Assembly (NCBI GenBank): GCA_021325455.1
Contig: JAJPHD010000026.1
Coordinates: 270,722-334,721 of the forward strand
Source: Actinomycetota bacterium
GTDB lineage: Bacteria > Actinomycetota > Acidimicrobiia > Acidimicrobiales > JAJPHD01
Direction: 5' to 3'
Length of the DNA: 64,000 nucleotides
Shown: positions 1 to 8,146 of the stretch, one piece after another
How the letters are laid out: the number at the start of each line of letters is the position of its first letter
Numbering within the stretch: the first letter of the stretch is position 1
Translations under genes and position numbers: made by a program
Notes under the pieces: generated by a model
The model's input: only the letters and a program-made list of their open reading frames with translations
Database searches by the model: none
What the model was told of the DNA's origin: nothing

Positions 1-1018
1 CCGAGACCACCAGGCCGAGGGCGAGCCCGCTCAGGCTGCCCCACGGGTGGATGCGCCCCACGACCAGGACCGAGAAGACCAGGCAGGCCAGGGTCCCCCC
101 CGCCAGGCCCTCCCAGGTCTTGTGGGGGCTGATGGAACGGGCCAGCTGGTGGCGCCCCCAGCGGGAGCCAACGAGCAGGGCCCCCACGTCGTAGGCCACC
201 GCCGCTATGACCGCCCCCAGGAGGAAGGCGATCCCGTGGCGGTGGGGGAAGAGGCGGGGGCTCAGCAGGAGCCCCGCATAGGACCCGAGGAACCCCACCC
301 ACAGGAAGCCGAACAGGGTGGCGCCCAGGTTCACGGTGGGCCGGGACCGCTCCACCCCGAGCAGGTACCAGAGGAGCGCCACCACCACGGTGAGGACCAC
401 CACCACTCCCAGGGCGGCCTGCCCCTTCTCGAACCCCGCCACCATGATGCACACGGTGGCCACCAGGCCCACCAGGGTGGCGGGCCGGTAGCCGGCCCGG
501 CGCAGGACCCCGAACAGCTCGGCGGCGGCCAGGGTCACCAGGACCACGTCCAGGGCCAGCGAGGCCACCGGGCCCACGGCGAAGAGGATCAGGGCCAGGA
601 TGCCCACGGCCACGCCCGTAGCCACCCGCACCGGCCCCTGGGACCAGCGCCCGGGCCGGGGAGGGGCAGGCACGGCGGCCAGGCTGGGCTCGCTGTCCTC
701 AGCCGGCTCCGGCTCCAGTTGGGGTGCCAGCGCATGCGGGCCCCTCTCCCTGGGGCGGCGGGAGGCCCAGAACCTCATCCTGGCGGCGGGGCGGCCCGCC
801 CCGTCACCTTTCCCGTCCTCCTCCTGCGGCCGGGAGGTGACCAGCCGGGGCTCAGCGGTGAGGACCGATCCCTCCCCCTCGTGGCCGAGGCCGCTCCAGA
901 CCGAGAGGTCCTCCTCGAACTCGCTCATCCGGACCCTACGCCTCCTGCCAGCAGGCGCCACCCCGGCCTGGCCGGGAGGGAACCGGCCCTCCTCCGTCCT
1001 GCCGCTGGGCCCGTCCAT
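1..1018 (-). CDS. cdsA: Phosphatidate cytidylyltransferase (partial, C-terminus outside window)
   Basis: Makes CDP-diacylglycerol from phosphatidate and CTP in the membrane, the branch point for phospholipids. About 339 residues are visible. A charged, Pro/Arg-rich N-terminal region of about 120 residues precedes a run of hydrophobic helices. The segment YDVGALLVGSRWGRH and, near residue 297, SPHKTWEGLAGG match the conserved CdsA region. The C-terminal signature with its metal-binding Asp lies beyond base 1, so it cannot be checked. The ATG at 1018 lies 45 nt after frr, as expected for the rpsB-tsf-pyrH-frr-cdsA order. The long N-terminal extension is seen in other actinobacteria, and a later start (ATG at residue 32) is possible. 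Confidence 0.9.
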   Translation of the reverse strand, partial: MDGPSGRTEEGRFPPGQAGVAPAGRRRRVRMSEFEEDLSVWSGLGHEGEGSVLTAEPRLVTSRPQEEDGKGDGAGRPAARMRFWASRRPRERGPHALAPQLEPEPAEDSEPSLAAVPAPPRPGRWSQGPVRVATGVAVGILALILFAVGPVASLALDVVLVTLAAAELFGVLRRAGYRPATLVGLVATVCIMVAGFEKGQAALGVVVVLTVVVALLWYLLGVERSRPTVNLGATLFGFLWVGFLGSYAGLLLSPRLFPHRHGIAFLLGAVIAAVAYDVGALLVGSRWGRHQLARSISPHKTWEGLAGGTLACLVFSVLVVGRIHPWGSLSGLALGLVVS

Positions 1019-1063
1019 GGCGCCTCCTCCTCCGGGCGGCCCTGCGGCCGCCGTCCCGTCCCA

Positions 1064-1633
1064 TCAGATGTCGAGGAGCTCCTGCTCCTTGTGCTGCAGA
1101 GCCCGGTCGATCTCCCCGACGTGCTCCTGGGTGAGCTTCTCCAGCTCCTTCTCGGCCCGGTCCAGCTCGTCGGAGGTGATCTCCCCGTCGCGCTCCAGCG
1201 CCTCCAGGTCGTGGCGGGCGGAGCGGCGCAGGTTGCGCACCGCCACCCGTCCCTCCTCGGCCTTGTGCCTGGCCATCTTCACCATGTCCCGCCGGCGCTC
1301 GGCGGTGAGGGGGGGGAACACCAGGCGTATCACCTGGCCGTCGTTGGAGGGGGTGATCCCTATGTCCGAGAGCTGTATGGCCCGCTCTATGGCCTTGAGG
1401 GATCCCTTGTCATAGGGGCTGATCACGAGCAGCCGGGCCTCGGGTACCGTGAACCCGGCCAGCTGCTGCAGAGGGACCTCGGTGCCGTAGTAGTCCACCT
1501 TGAGCTTCTCCACCAGCGCCGGAGCGGCCCGGCCGGTCCGGATCGTGGCCAGCTCGCTGTGCGTGTGGTCGACCGCCTTGTCCATCCGTTCCCTGGTCTC
1601 GGTCAGGGCAACGGCTGTGAGCGAATCGTCCAT
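1064..1633 (-). CDS. frr: Ribosome recycling factor
   Basis: Releases the post-termination ribosome from mRNA together with EF-G, in the cytoplasm. It is 189 residues, the normal family length. The RRF motif TGRAAPALVEKLKVDYYG and the downstream PLQQLA are conserved, and the C-terminal half is the charged helical bundle. The ATG at 1633 overlaps the pyrH stop (TGATG), implying translational coupling. A GTG one codon upstream (1636) is an alternative start. It is the fourth gene of a minus-strand operon rpsB-tsf-pyrH-frr-cdsA. Confidence 0.96.
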   Translation of the reverse strand: MDDSLTAVALTETRERMDKAVDHTHSELATIRTGRAAPALVEKLKVDYYGTEVPLQQLAGFTVPEARLLVISPYDKGSLKAIERAIQLSDIGITPSNDGQVIRLVFPPLTAERRRDMVKMARHKAEEGRVAVRNLRRSARHDLEALERDGEITSDELDRAEKELEKLTQEHVGEIDRALQHKEQELLDI

Positions 1634-2394
1634 CACCTGACCAGCGTACCGATCGGATCCCCCCTGAGGGCGCGATAGATGTTCCCGGGACGCATGAGGT
1701 CGAAGACCAGCATGGACAGCCCGTTGTCCTTGCAGAACGTGATGGCCGTGAGGTCCATGACCCGCAGGTCCTGGGTGACGACGTCCATGAAGCTGATCTC
1801 GTCGAAGCGGGTGGCGCTGGGGTCGATCAGGGGATCAGCCGAATAGACCCCGTCCACACCGGAGTGGGTCCCCTTGAGCACGGCCTGGGCCCCGATCTCC
1901 GCCGCCCTCAAGGCGGCGGGGGTGTCGGTGGTGAAGTACGGGTTGCCCATGCCGGCGGCGAAGATCACGACGCGGCCCTTCTCCAGGTGGCGGATGGCCC
2001 GGCGCCGGATGTAGGGCTCTGCCACCTCGGCCATGTGGATGGCCGACAGGACCCGGGTGGGCTGCCCCTGGCGCTCGAGGGCGTCCTGCAGGGCCAGGGC
2101 GTTTATGACCGTGGCCAGCATCCCCATGTGGTCCGAGGTGGCCCTGTCCAGGCCGGCATGGGCCCCGGTCGTCCCTCTCCAGATGTTGCCTCCGCCGACG
2201 ACTATGGCGATCTCGTTGCCCAGCTCGGCCCGGGACCGGGCGATCTCCTCGGCGATGCGCTCCACCACGCCGGCGTCGATGGTCTCGTCGGAGGCCGAGC
2301 TGGCCAGGGCCTCCCCCGACATCTTCAGCACCACGCGCCGCCAGCGTGAGGGCGGTCGCGTGCCGAGCTCCCCCGTGGTCGCTGCCTCAGTCAT
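1633..2394 (-). CDS. pyrH: UMP kinase
   Basis: Phosphorylates UMP to UDP with ATP. It is the bacterial hexameric amino-acid-kinase-fold enzyme, unrelated to eukaryotic UMP/CMP kinases. It is 254 residues. Visible motifs are KMSGEAL near residue 25, [21 protein letters not shown], the [15 protein letters not shown] loop, and [15 protein letters not shown], all typical of PyrH. The ATG at 2394 has GGGGAG just before it. The reading frame stays open for another 55 codons upstream, but that part is low-complexity and not conserved. The gene lies 59 nt after tsf and overlaps frr by one base. Confidence 0.96.
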   Translation of the reverse strand: MTEAATTGELGTRPPSRWRRVVLKMSGEALASSASDETIDAGVVERIAEEIARSRAELGNEIAIVVGGGNIWRGTTGAHAGLDRATSDHMGMLATVINALALQDALERQGQPTRVLSAIHMAEVAEPYIRRRAIRHLEKGRVVIFAAGMGNPYFTTDTPAALRAAEIGAQAVLKGTHSGVDGVYSADPLIDPSATRFDEISFMDVVTQDLRVMDLTAITFCKDNGLSMLVFDLMRPGNIYRALRGDPIGTLVR

Positions 2395-2453
2395 CTCCCC
2401 GGTCCTCCGCCCGACCTCTCCGGCCTTCTTCGCGTCTCCCCCGCCCGGCCCCG

Positions 2454-3242
2454 TCAGTCCCCGACGACGACCTGGGCGAAGCGCAGGACCCTGGCCTGCC
2501 CCAGCAGGTCCTTGATGGTCCTCTTCTCGTCCCTCACGTAGGGCTGCTCGAGGAGGCACCGCTCCTTGAACCAGCCCGTGAGCCGACCCTCGACGATCTT
2601 GGGGAGAGCCGCCTCCGGCTTGCCCTCGTTGCGGGAGATCGTCTCCAGCAGGGCCCGCTCGGCAGCCACCTCGTCGGGCGGGACGTCTTCCCGGGAGAGG
2701 TACTGGGGGCGGGCGAAGGCGATGTGCACGGCCACGTCATGGGCCAGGGCCCGCTCACCACCGGCCAGCTCGACCAGCACGCCGTTGACGCCCCGGTCGT
2801 TCTGCACATGGAGGTAGCCGTCCACCACCGCCCCGTCCGAGGGGACGAAGCGCACGACCCGGCCCAGGCTGATGTTCTCCTCCAGGGTGGCCGTAAGGGC
2901 CTGGATGTCCTCCTGGCGCTCGGAGACCGCCTCCTCACCCTTGGCCACCACCACGCTGGCCAGGTCCTGGACCAGGTTCACGAAGTCCTCGGACTTGGCC
3001 ACGAAGTCGGTCTCGCAGCGCAGCTCGACCAGGGCCCCGACGTTGTCGATGACCAGAGCCACGGCCCCCTGGGCGCTCTCCCTGCCGGCGCGCTTGGCCG
3101 CCTCGACCTGGCCCCTCTCCCTGAGGAGCTGCACGGCCGCCTGGAGGTCGCCGTCGGCGTCCTCCAGGGCCCTCTTGCAGTCGAGGACCCCCGCGCCGGT
3201 CTGCCGGCGCAGGCTCTGCACGTCTTGGATGCTGTAGCTCAT
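2454..3242 (-). CDS. tsf: Translation elongation factor Ts
   Basis: Nucleotide-exchange factor for EF-Tu. It is 262 residues. The N-terminal UBA-like domain is followed by the hallmark [12 protein letters not shown], whose Thr-Asp-Phe inserts into EF-Tu, and by core domain repeats such as [13 protein letters not shown]. The ATG start overlaps the rpsB stop as ATGA, so translation is coupled to S2. The rpsB-tsf pair is nearly universal in bacteria, which makes the assignment secure. Confidence 0.97.
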   Translation of the reverse strand: MSYSIQDVQSLRRQTGAGVLDCKRALEDADGDLQAAVQLLRERGQVEAAKRAGRESAQGAVALVIDNVGALVELRCETDFVAKSEDFVNLVQDLASVVVAKGEEAVSERQEDIQALTATLEENISLGRVVRFVPSDGAVVDGYLHVQNDRGVNGVLVELAGGERALAHDVAVHIAFARPQYLSREDVPPDEVAAERALLETISRNEGKPEAALPKIVEGRLTGWFKERCLLEQPYVRDEKRTIKDLLGQARVLRFAQVVVGD

Positions 3243-4261
3243 TGGTCGTGGGACTCCGGTGTCTCGGGTGCCTGCGATATCTCTTGGCCGGTGGCGCCGG
3301 CCGGGACGGTGGCGGCATTGCGGGCCGGGGCCTCCCCATCACCTGAGGGGGCTCCCTCCCCCGCTCCGGCGGAGGCGGTCGGCCCGGCAGGGGCCGGGGC
3401 CGCAGCCGGGGCGGGGGCCTGGGCACCAGCCCGGGAGCGGGCCAGGCGGGCCTCACGTTCCTGGGCCTGGATGGCGGCCTGCCGGCGGGCCTCGGCCTGC
3501 TGGGCGGCCCGGCGCGCCTCCTCCGCCGGGTCCGGCGCCGGCCCCGCCCCGCCGGCGCCGTCGGCCGAGCGCCTGGAGGCTATGAACTGGCCCTCCTGGA
3601 CGGCGTCGGCCATGATCCGGCACATCAGCGTCCCCGCCCGGATGGCATCGTCATTCCCGGGGATCACGTACTGGATGAGGTCGGGGTCGCAGTTGGTGTC
3701 CACCACGGCCACGATGGGCAGCTTGAGCTTGTTGGCCTCGGTGACCGCGATGTGCTCCTTCTTGGTGTCGATCACGAAGATGGCGTCGGGCAACCGGGTC
3801 ATGTGGCGGATGCCCCCCAGGTTGCGCTCCAGCTTCTCCAGCTCCCGGCTCAGGATCAGGGCCTCCTTCTTGGGCATGGCCTCGAAGTCACCGGCGGCGC
3901 GCATCCGCTCGTACTCCTGCATCTTCTTCACCCGGCTCCCGATGGTGGCGAAGTTCGTGAGCATTCCGCCGAGCCAGCGCTCGTTCACATAGGGCATGCC
4001 GCACTGCCGGGCGTAGCGGGCCACGGGATCCTGGGTCTGCTTCTTGGTCCCGACGAACAGCAGGATCCCGCCCCCGGCCACCAGGTCCCTCACGTAGGAG
4101 TAGGCCACCTCGATGTGGGCGAGGGTCTGGTTGAGGTCGATGATGTAGATGCCGTTGCGCTCGCCGAAGAGGAACCGCCGCATCTTGGGGTTCCAGCGCC
4201 GGGTCTGGTGGCCGAAGTGCACCCCGGCCTCCAGCAGCTGCTTCATCGTGACTACGGCCAT
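3239..4261 (-). CDS. rpsB: 30S ribosomal protein S2 with long Ala/Pro-rich tail
   Basis: Small-subunit protein that bridges the head and body of the 30S subunit. The first ~235 residues are a clear S2: [20 protein letters not shown] at the start, LLFVGTKKQ, and [19 protein letters not shown]. The remaining ~105 residues are a low-complexity tail. A helical Ala/Arg/Glu-rich stretch near residues 245-275 is followed by Ala-Pro-Gly runs. The total of 340 residues compares with about 240-290 in most bacteria; actinobacterial S2 often carries extra C-terminal sequence. It is the first gene of the rpsB-tsf-pyrH-frr-cdsA operon, preceded by a leader of about 115 nt. Confidence 0.97.
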   Translation of the reverse strand: MAVVTMKQLLEAGVHFGHQTRRWNPKMRRFLFGERNGIYIIDLNQTLAHIEVAYSYVRDLVAGGGILLFVGTKKQTQDPVARYARQCGMPYVNERWLGGMLTNFATIGSRVKKMQEYERMRAAGDFEAMPKKEALILSRELEKLERNLGGIRHMTRLPDAIFVIDTKKEHIAVTEANKLKLPIVAVVDTNCDPDLIQYVIPGNDDAIRAGTLMCRIMADAVQEGQFIASRRSADGAGGAGPAPDPAEEARRAAQQAEARRQAAIQAQEREARLARSRAGAQAPAPAAAPAPAGPTASAGAGEGAPSGDGEAPARNAATVPAGATGQEISQAPETPESHDQ

Positions 4262-4380
4262 CCGGCTCCTCCCATCGGTTGGTCCTTGCTGCTGCGCAAC
4301 GCCTACTGGGAGGCGACCGTGGGGACGCAGCAGGTGGAAATCTGTGCTGATACGGGCCGGCGGAGCGCGGCCGCCCGATC

Positions 4381-4386
4381 AGTGTA
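4381..4386 (-). promoter_or_regulatory. Candidate -10 box of the rpsB operon
   Basis: On the minus strand the sequence reads GGCTACACTGATC, with TACACT fitting TANNNT. It lies about 120 nt before the rpsB ATG, leaving room for a regulatory 5' leader as is common for ribosomal-protein operons. No good TTGACA-like -35 is visible. The plus strand of the same place reads TAGCCT (4385-4390), which could serve the divergent LLM gene. In the rest of 4262-4458 I see nothing recognisable. Confidence 0.35.
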
Positions 4387-4458
4387 GCCTCCCCGGGGGT
4401 CGGGCCCCTCGGGCCGGCCGGGGGTAACGGCCGGGCCCCGCCGTCGGTCCAAGACCCC

Positions 4459-5388
4459 GTGGCCGGCCCTTCCCTCCCCCGACTCGGCGTCCTGTTCGCC
4501 CCCGACCCCGTTTCCGGGTTCGACCTGCCCGGGCTGGCCGCACGGGCCGCCCGGGCCGAGGCCCTCGGGCTGCACCGGGTGGCAGTGAGCGACCACCTCG
4601 TCTACCACGTCCCCACCTTCGACCCCATCGTGTGCCTCTCGGTGATGGCCGCCGCCACCACCACCGTGCGCCTGGCCAGCCAGGTGCTGGTGCTCCCCCT
4701 CCGCCATCCGGTCCAGGTGGCCCAGTCCTTCGCCTCCCTGGACGTCCTCTCCGCGGGCCGTATCGAGCTGGGGGTGGGGGTGGGAGGGGAGTGGCCCCAC
4801 GAGTACGCCGCCGTCGGCATAGACCCTCACACCAGGGGCCAGCGGGCCGACGAGGGCCTCTCGGTCATCAAGGCCCTCTGGGACGGCGAGCCCGTGAGCT
4901 TCTCGGGACGCCACTTCCACCTGGACGGCGTCCGCCTGGGACTGCGACCGGTCCAGCCCGGCCATCCCCCGATCGTGGTCGGGGGCCGGTCGGAGGCGGC
5001 CCTGGCCCGGGCGGCACGGTGTGGGGACAGGTGGGACGGCATCTTCTTCGACCCCGTCACCTACCGACGCCGCGCCGCCCGCCTGCGCCAGCTCGCCGAC
5101 GAGGCGGGGCGGCCCGTGGGAACGGGCCTGGTGGTGTGGGGCTGCATCGGGTCCTCGCGCCCGGAGGCCCGCAACCGCATAGCCAGCACCCTGGAACGCT
5201 TCTACCACCTTCCCTTCGAGCGCTTCGCCAGGTCGGCGCTCTGGGGCACGCTGGAGGACTGCCGGGCCAGGCTGGAGGAGCTGGCCGAGGCAGGCGCCTC
5301 GGACGTCTCGGTGATCCCGGTCGGGGACCTCGACGAAGAGCTGGAGGCCCTGGGCTCCTTGTGCGCCACCGGGGCCCTCACCTCCTAG
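4459..5388 (+). CDS. LLM-class F420-dependent oxidoreductase
   Basis: Member of the luciferase-like monooxygenase superfamily, a TIM barrel that in actinobacteria usually binds coenzyme F420. It is 309 residues. Recognisable features are the N-terminal ARAARAEALGLHRVAVSDHL, the VLVLPLRHPVQVAQ strand, SAGRIELGVGVGGE and the PPIVVGGRSEAAL segment. The GTG at 4459 is used; a convincing Shine-Dalgarno is not visible. It sits alone between the divergent rpsB operon and the convergent xerC. The substrate cannot be read from the sequence. Confidence 0.85.
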   Translation: MAGPSLPRLGVLFAPDPVSGFDLPGLAARAARAEALGLHRVAVSDHLVYHVPTFDPIVCLSVMAAATTTVRLASQVLVLPLRHPVQVAQSFASLDVLSAGRIELGVGVGGEWPHEYAAVGIDPHTRGQRADEGLSVIKALWDGEPVSFSGRHFHLDGVRLGLRPVQPGHPPIVVGGRSEAALARAARCGDRWDGIFFDPVTYRRRAARLRQLADEAGRPVGTGLVVWGCIGSSRPEARNRIASTLERFYHLPFERFARSALWGTLEDCRARLEELAEAGASDVSVIPVGDLDEELEALGSLCATGALTS

Positions 5389-5404
5389 CCCGCCCGCCTG
5401 GGCC

Positions 5405-6289
5405 TCAGGCCCGGGGGTGGGTGCGGCCGTGCTCCCTCACCAGGCGGTCCTTGCTCACGTGGGTGTAGACCTGGGTGGTCCCGAGGCTGGCATGGCCCAG
5501 CAGCTCCTGCACCACCCGCAGGTCAGCCCCTCCGTCCAGGAGGTGGGTGGCGAAGGTGTGCCGCAGGGCATGGGGGTGGGTGGGAGACTGGGCCCTGCGG
5601 TCCAGGATGCGGCGCACGTCCCTCGGGCCCAGGCGCCGGCCCCGAAGGTTGTAGAAGAGGGCCTCGGCGGCCTCGGGGTCGCGGGCCAAGAGGTGGCGCT
5701 CCTCCCTCACCCACAGCTCCAGGGCCCTGACGCAGCCCTCGTGCATGGGGACCTGGCGCTGCTTGGACCCCTTGCCCCACACCGTCACGGTGCCGCCCCG
5801 CAGGTCCAGGTCGCCCAGGTCCAGCCCGCACAGCTCGGCCACCCGCAGCCCGCTCCCGTAGAGCAGCTCCACCACGGCCTGGTCCCGCCAGCGGGTGGCG
5901 GGCCGGCGCCCCTCCCCGGCGTCCGGAGGAGGCTGATCGAGGAGGTGGGAGAGCTCGGCCGGGGTGAGCACTCTGGGTAGCCGACCCCCGCCGGATGGCG
6001 ACGACAGGCCGGCCGAGGGGTCGGTGCCGACCCGGGCGGTCCGCCGCGCCCAGGCGAAGTAGGCGCGCAGGGCCGCCGCCCGCCGAGCCATGGTCCGCCG
6101 TGCGTACCCCCTGGTCCCGAGATAGGCGAGGTAGCGCCGGAGGGTGAGGCGGCCCACCTGCTCGGGTCCGTCCAGGCCCCCCCGCTCGGCCCAGACGATG
6201 AAGGCCTCCAGGTCCCGGCGGTAGGCGGACACGGTGGCGGGCGCCGCCGCCGTCAGCGAGGCGGTGAACTCGTCCAGGCACCAGGCCAC
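5405..6289 (-). CDS. xerC: Tyrosine recombinase XerC/XerD-type
   Basis: Site-specific recombinase that resolves chromosome dimers. It is 294 residues from the chosen start. The N-terminal SAM-like DNA-binding domain covers about residues 5-95. The catalytic set is visible: Arg in GSGLRVAEL, Lys in GKGSKQRQVP, His-x-x-Arg in HALRHTFATHL, His in LLGHASLGTTQ and the nucleophile Tyr in QVYTH. Its position upstream of rpsB is the usual actinobacterial place for the housekeeping enzyme, so I do not read it as a phage integrase. The GTG at 6289 is 7 nt after a TACGGT box, suggesting a leaderless mRNA. The GTG at 6298 would lie inside that box. Confidence 0.92.
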   Translation of the reverse strand: MAWCLDEFTASLTAAAPATVSAYRRDLEAFIVWAERGGLDGPEQVGRLTLRRYLAYLGTRGYARRTMARRAAALRAYFAWARRTARVGTDPSAGLSSPSGGGRLPRVLTPAELSHLLDQPPPDAGEGRRPATRWRDQAVVELLYGSGLRVAELCGLDLGDLDLRGGTVTVWGKGSKQRQVPMHEGCVRALELWVREERHLLARDPEAAEALFYNLRGRRLGPRDVRRILDRRAQSPTHPHALRHTFATHLLDGGADLRVVQELLGHASLGTTQVYTHVSKDRLVREHGRTHPRA

Positions 6290-6296
6290 ACGGGCC

Positions 6297-6302
6297 ACCG
6301 TA
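6297..6302 (-). promoter_or_regulatory. -10 box for leaderless xerC
   Basis: TACGGT on the minus strand, followed by 7 nt and the GTG at 6289. The geometry places the transcription start at or next to the start codon. No -35 match is visible. Confidence 0.45.
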
Positions 6303-6330
6303 CCGGGGCCGCCGGGCTGAGGTGGGTTCC

Positions 6331-6336
6331 TATGCT
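6331..6336 (+). promoter_or_regulatory. -10 box for leaderless XdhC-like gene
   Basis: TATGCT, then 6 nt (GGGCCC), then the GTG at 6343. No Shine-Dalgarno lies between. This is the divergent counterpart of the xerC promoter, with the two -10 boxes 28 bp apart. Confidence 0.5.
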
Positions 6337-6342
6337 GGGCCC

Positions 6343-7134
6343 GTGGCCGGACCGGCGAGCCCCGACCCTGAGCTGATGGTCGAGCTGGCCCGGCGCCTCG
6401 AGCACTCCGAGGACGTCGTGGTGGCCACCGCCGTCCGCACCCAGGGCGAGCCCCCCTGCCGCCCGGGGTACAAGCTGCTCGTCGGGCCGAGCGGCCCGCT
6501 GGCCGGGACCCTCGGTTGCGCCGAGCTGGACTCCCAGGCCCTGGCCGACGTGCCCACCGTCCTCGAGGCCGGGGTGGCCTCCCTGCGCACGTACCGCCAC
6601 GACCTGGGAGCGGTAGAGGCCTGGCTGGAACCCTATCTGGGACGGCCCCTCCTGGTGGTCCTCGGAGCCACCCCGGTGGCGGGGTGGCTCCTCCGCTGGG
6701 CTCCGGACCTCGGATGGGACACGTCCCTGGTCGAAAGCCGCCCGGAACGTATCAACGGCGAGCTGCGGTCCGCCGCCGGGCGGGTGGTGACCTCACCCGC
6801 CGCCCTGGACCTCTCCCACCGCCGCCGCCCCCTGGATGCCGTCCACACCGACCATGACGCTCCCGACGTGGCCGACCACCTCGCCATCCTCCTGCGGGCC
6901 GGGGCTCGCTTCGTCGGCGTCATGGGCAGCCGCCGCCATGTGGGCCACCACCTGGAGGCCCTGGCCCGGGCCGGCCTCGGACCGAGCGACGTGGCCCGGG
7001 TCCAGTCCCCGGTCGGCCTGGACCTCGGAGGTGCCTCGCCGGCCGAGATAGCCCTTTCCATACTGTCGGGCCTGGTGGCCTCCCGGTCCGGCCGGGAGGG
7101 AGGCTTCCTGGACAGCTCCCGGGACGGGGCCTAG
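6343..7134 (+). CDS. XdhC/CoxI family protein (orphan)
   Basis: XdhC proteins bind molybdenum cofactor, help sulfurate it and hand it to xanthine-dehydrogenase-type enzymes. It is 263 residues. The N-terminal XdhC part contains GTLGCAELDS, like the family's SGGC segment. The C-terminal Rossmann part has LLVVLGATPVAG, FVGVMGSRR and the family-typical VGLDLGGASPAEIALSIL. No molybdoenzyme subunits are nearby, so any partner must be elsewhere on the chromosome. A longer frame from the GTG at 6322 exists, but it would start upstream of the TATGCT box. Confidence 0.8.
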   Translation: MAGPASPDPELMVELARRLEHSEDVVVATAVRTQGEPPCRPGYKLLVGPSGPLAGTLGCAELDSQALADVPTVLEAGVASLRTYRHDLGAVEAWLEPYLGRPLLVVLGATPVAGWLLRWAPDLGWDTSLVESRPERINGELRSAAGRVVTSPAALDLSHRRRPLDAVHTDHDAPDVADHLAILLRAGARFVGVMGSRRHVGHHLEALARAGLGPSDVARVQSPVGLDLGGASPAEIALSILSGLVASRSGREGGFLDSSRDGA

Positions 7135-7144
7135 CCGCACCAGC

Positions 7145-7162
7145 GGCCCCCTGCGGGCCTTT
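7145..7162 (+). terminator. Weak hairpin after the XdhC-like gene
   Basis: GGCCC, a 5-nt loop and GGGCC, followed by TTTA. The stem is only 5 bp, so this is a tentative terminator. The rest of the 291-bp gap up to 7426 holds a TACCCT -10-like box at 7361-7366 and no gene that I can support. Confidence 0.25.
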
Positions 7163-7426
7163 ACGTCCGGGCGGCTCCAGCAGGGCGGGACCAGATGGCC
7201 CGAGAGACCCTTGGCGGGGGACGCCGGAGGAGGCCAGGGAGCACAACGTGTCCTCCACCGCCGGGCGGGGAAGGCCGATAACTTGACCGATGGAGAAGCG
7301 CACCGCCTCGTGCCCGCCAGGACCCTCCGAGCCGCTACCCCCGGGCTCTTGGCGTTGGGCTACCCTGGGCCTGCGGGGCCCGGGGCTTCGGCTGGCCGGG
7401 CAGGCTGCACCCGAAGAAGCGAGCAC

Positions 7427-8077
7427 ATGTCCCTGACCACCGTCCACCTGCCGTCCCCACGTGCTCTGTTCCGCCACGCCCTGCCCCACCTGATCGAGAG
7501 CGCCTTCGTCCCGGCGGCCCTCTTCTACGCCATGCTGTGGGCCCTGGGGCTGTGGGGAGCGCTGTTCGGCGCCCTGGGATGGGCGTACCTGGCCCTGGTC
7601 CGCCGGGTGGTGAAGAGGGAGCGGATCCCGGCCATGCTCTGGATGGCCACGGTCATACTCACCGCCCGCACGGCTGTCTCCCTGGTCACGGGCAGTGCCG
7701 TCATCTACTTCCTCCAGCCCACGGCCACCACCTTCCTGGTGGCGTTCGCCTTCCTGGTGTCGGTTCCCCTCGGCAAGCCGCTCTGCCTGCGCCTGGCACG
7801 CGACCTGTGCCCCTTGGACCCCGACCTGCTCGCCCGGGCCTGCGTCAGGCGGTTCTTCCTCTCGGTCACCCTGCTGTGGTCGTTCGTGTTCCTGTCCAAT
7901 GCCTCCGTCACCCTGTGGCTGCTGTTCGAGGAGTCGCTCAAGTCCTTCGTGGTCGAAAGGACCCTCTTCTCCTGGGGGATCACGGTGGCCGCCATCGCTG
8001 TGTCGGTGGTCATGTTCCGCCGCACCATGCGCGGCAACGGGATCGCCCTGGCCTGGACTAGGCCCACCCGGGGCTGA
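7427..8077 (+). CDS. Integral membrane protein, VC0807-like family
   Basis: A 216-residue hydrophobic protein with about six membrane helices. The pattern LIESAFVPAALFYAMLW, VTGSAVIYFLQP, SVPLGKPLCLRLARDL and RRFFLSVTLLW resembles the actinobacterial VC0807/DUF3159-type membrane proteins, whose function is unknown. The ATG at 7427 is chosen because the upstream frame is low-complexity. The ribosome-binding site is weak (GAAGAAG). It is the first of five co-directional genes ending with a glycosyltransferase, so a role in membrane lipid handling is possible but not shown. Confidence 0.6.
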   Translation: MSLTTVHLPSPRALFRHALPHLIESAFVPAALFYAMLWALGLWGALFGALGWAYLALVRRVVKRERIPAMLWMATVILTARTAVSLVTGSAVIYFLQPTATTFLVAFAFLVSVPLGKPLCLRLARDLCPLDPDLLARACVRRFFLSVTLLWSFVFLSNASVTLWLLFEESLKSFVVERTLFSWGITVAAIAVSVVMFRRTMRGNGIALAWTRPTRG

Positions 8078-8090
8078 GATCCGCCATGGC

Positions 8091-8116
8091 CCCCTGCCCG
8101 CCCGGTGGGGCAGGGG
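8091..8116 (+). terminator. GC-rich hairpin between the membrane protein and PlsY-like genes
   Basis: CCCCTGCCC pairs perfectly with GGGCAGGGG around an 8-nt loop. There is no T tract after it. It could stop or pause transcription from the upstream gene, with the next gene having its own start. Confidence 0.4.
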
Positions 8117-8146
8117 CGAGGCCCGGGTCAGGTAGAACCGTGGGCC

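Noticed and set aside
47..1678. Long open frame on the plus strand opposite cdsA and frr
   Set aside because: It is Gly/Pro/His-rich, matches no family and lies antisense to clear cdsA and frr. Such frames are expected in very GC-rich DNA and occur opposite nearly every gene here (for example opposite smc and ffh).
5405..6289. Tyrosine recombinase as a phage or island integrase
   Set aside because: Its size, motifs and position upstream of rpsB fit the housekeeping XerC. No attachment-site repeats, tRNA or phage genes are nearby.
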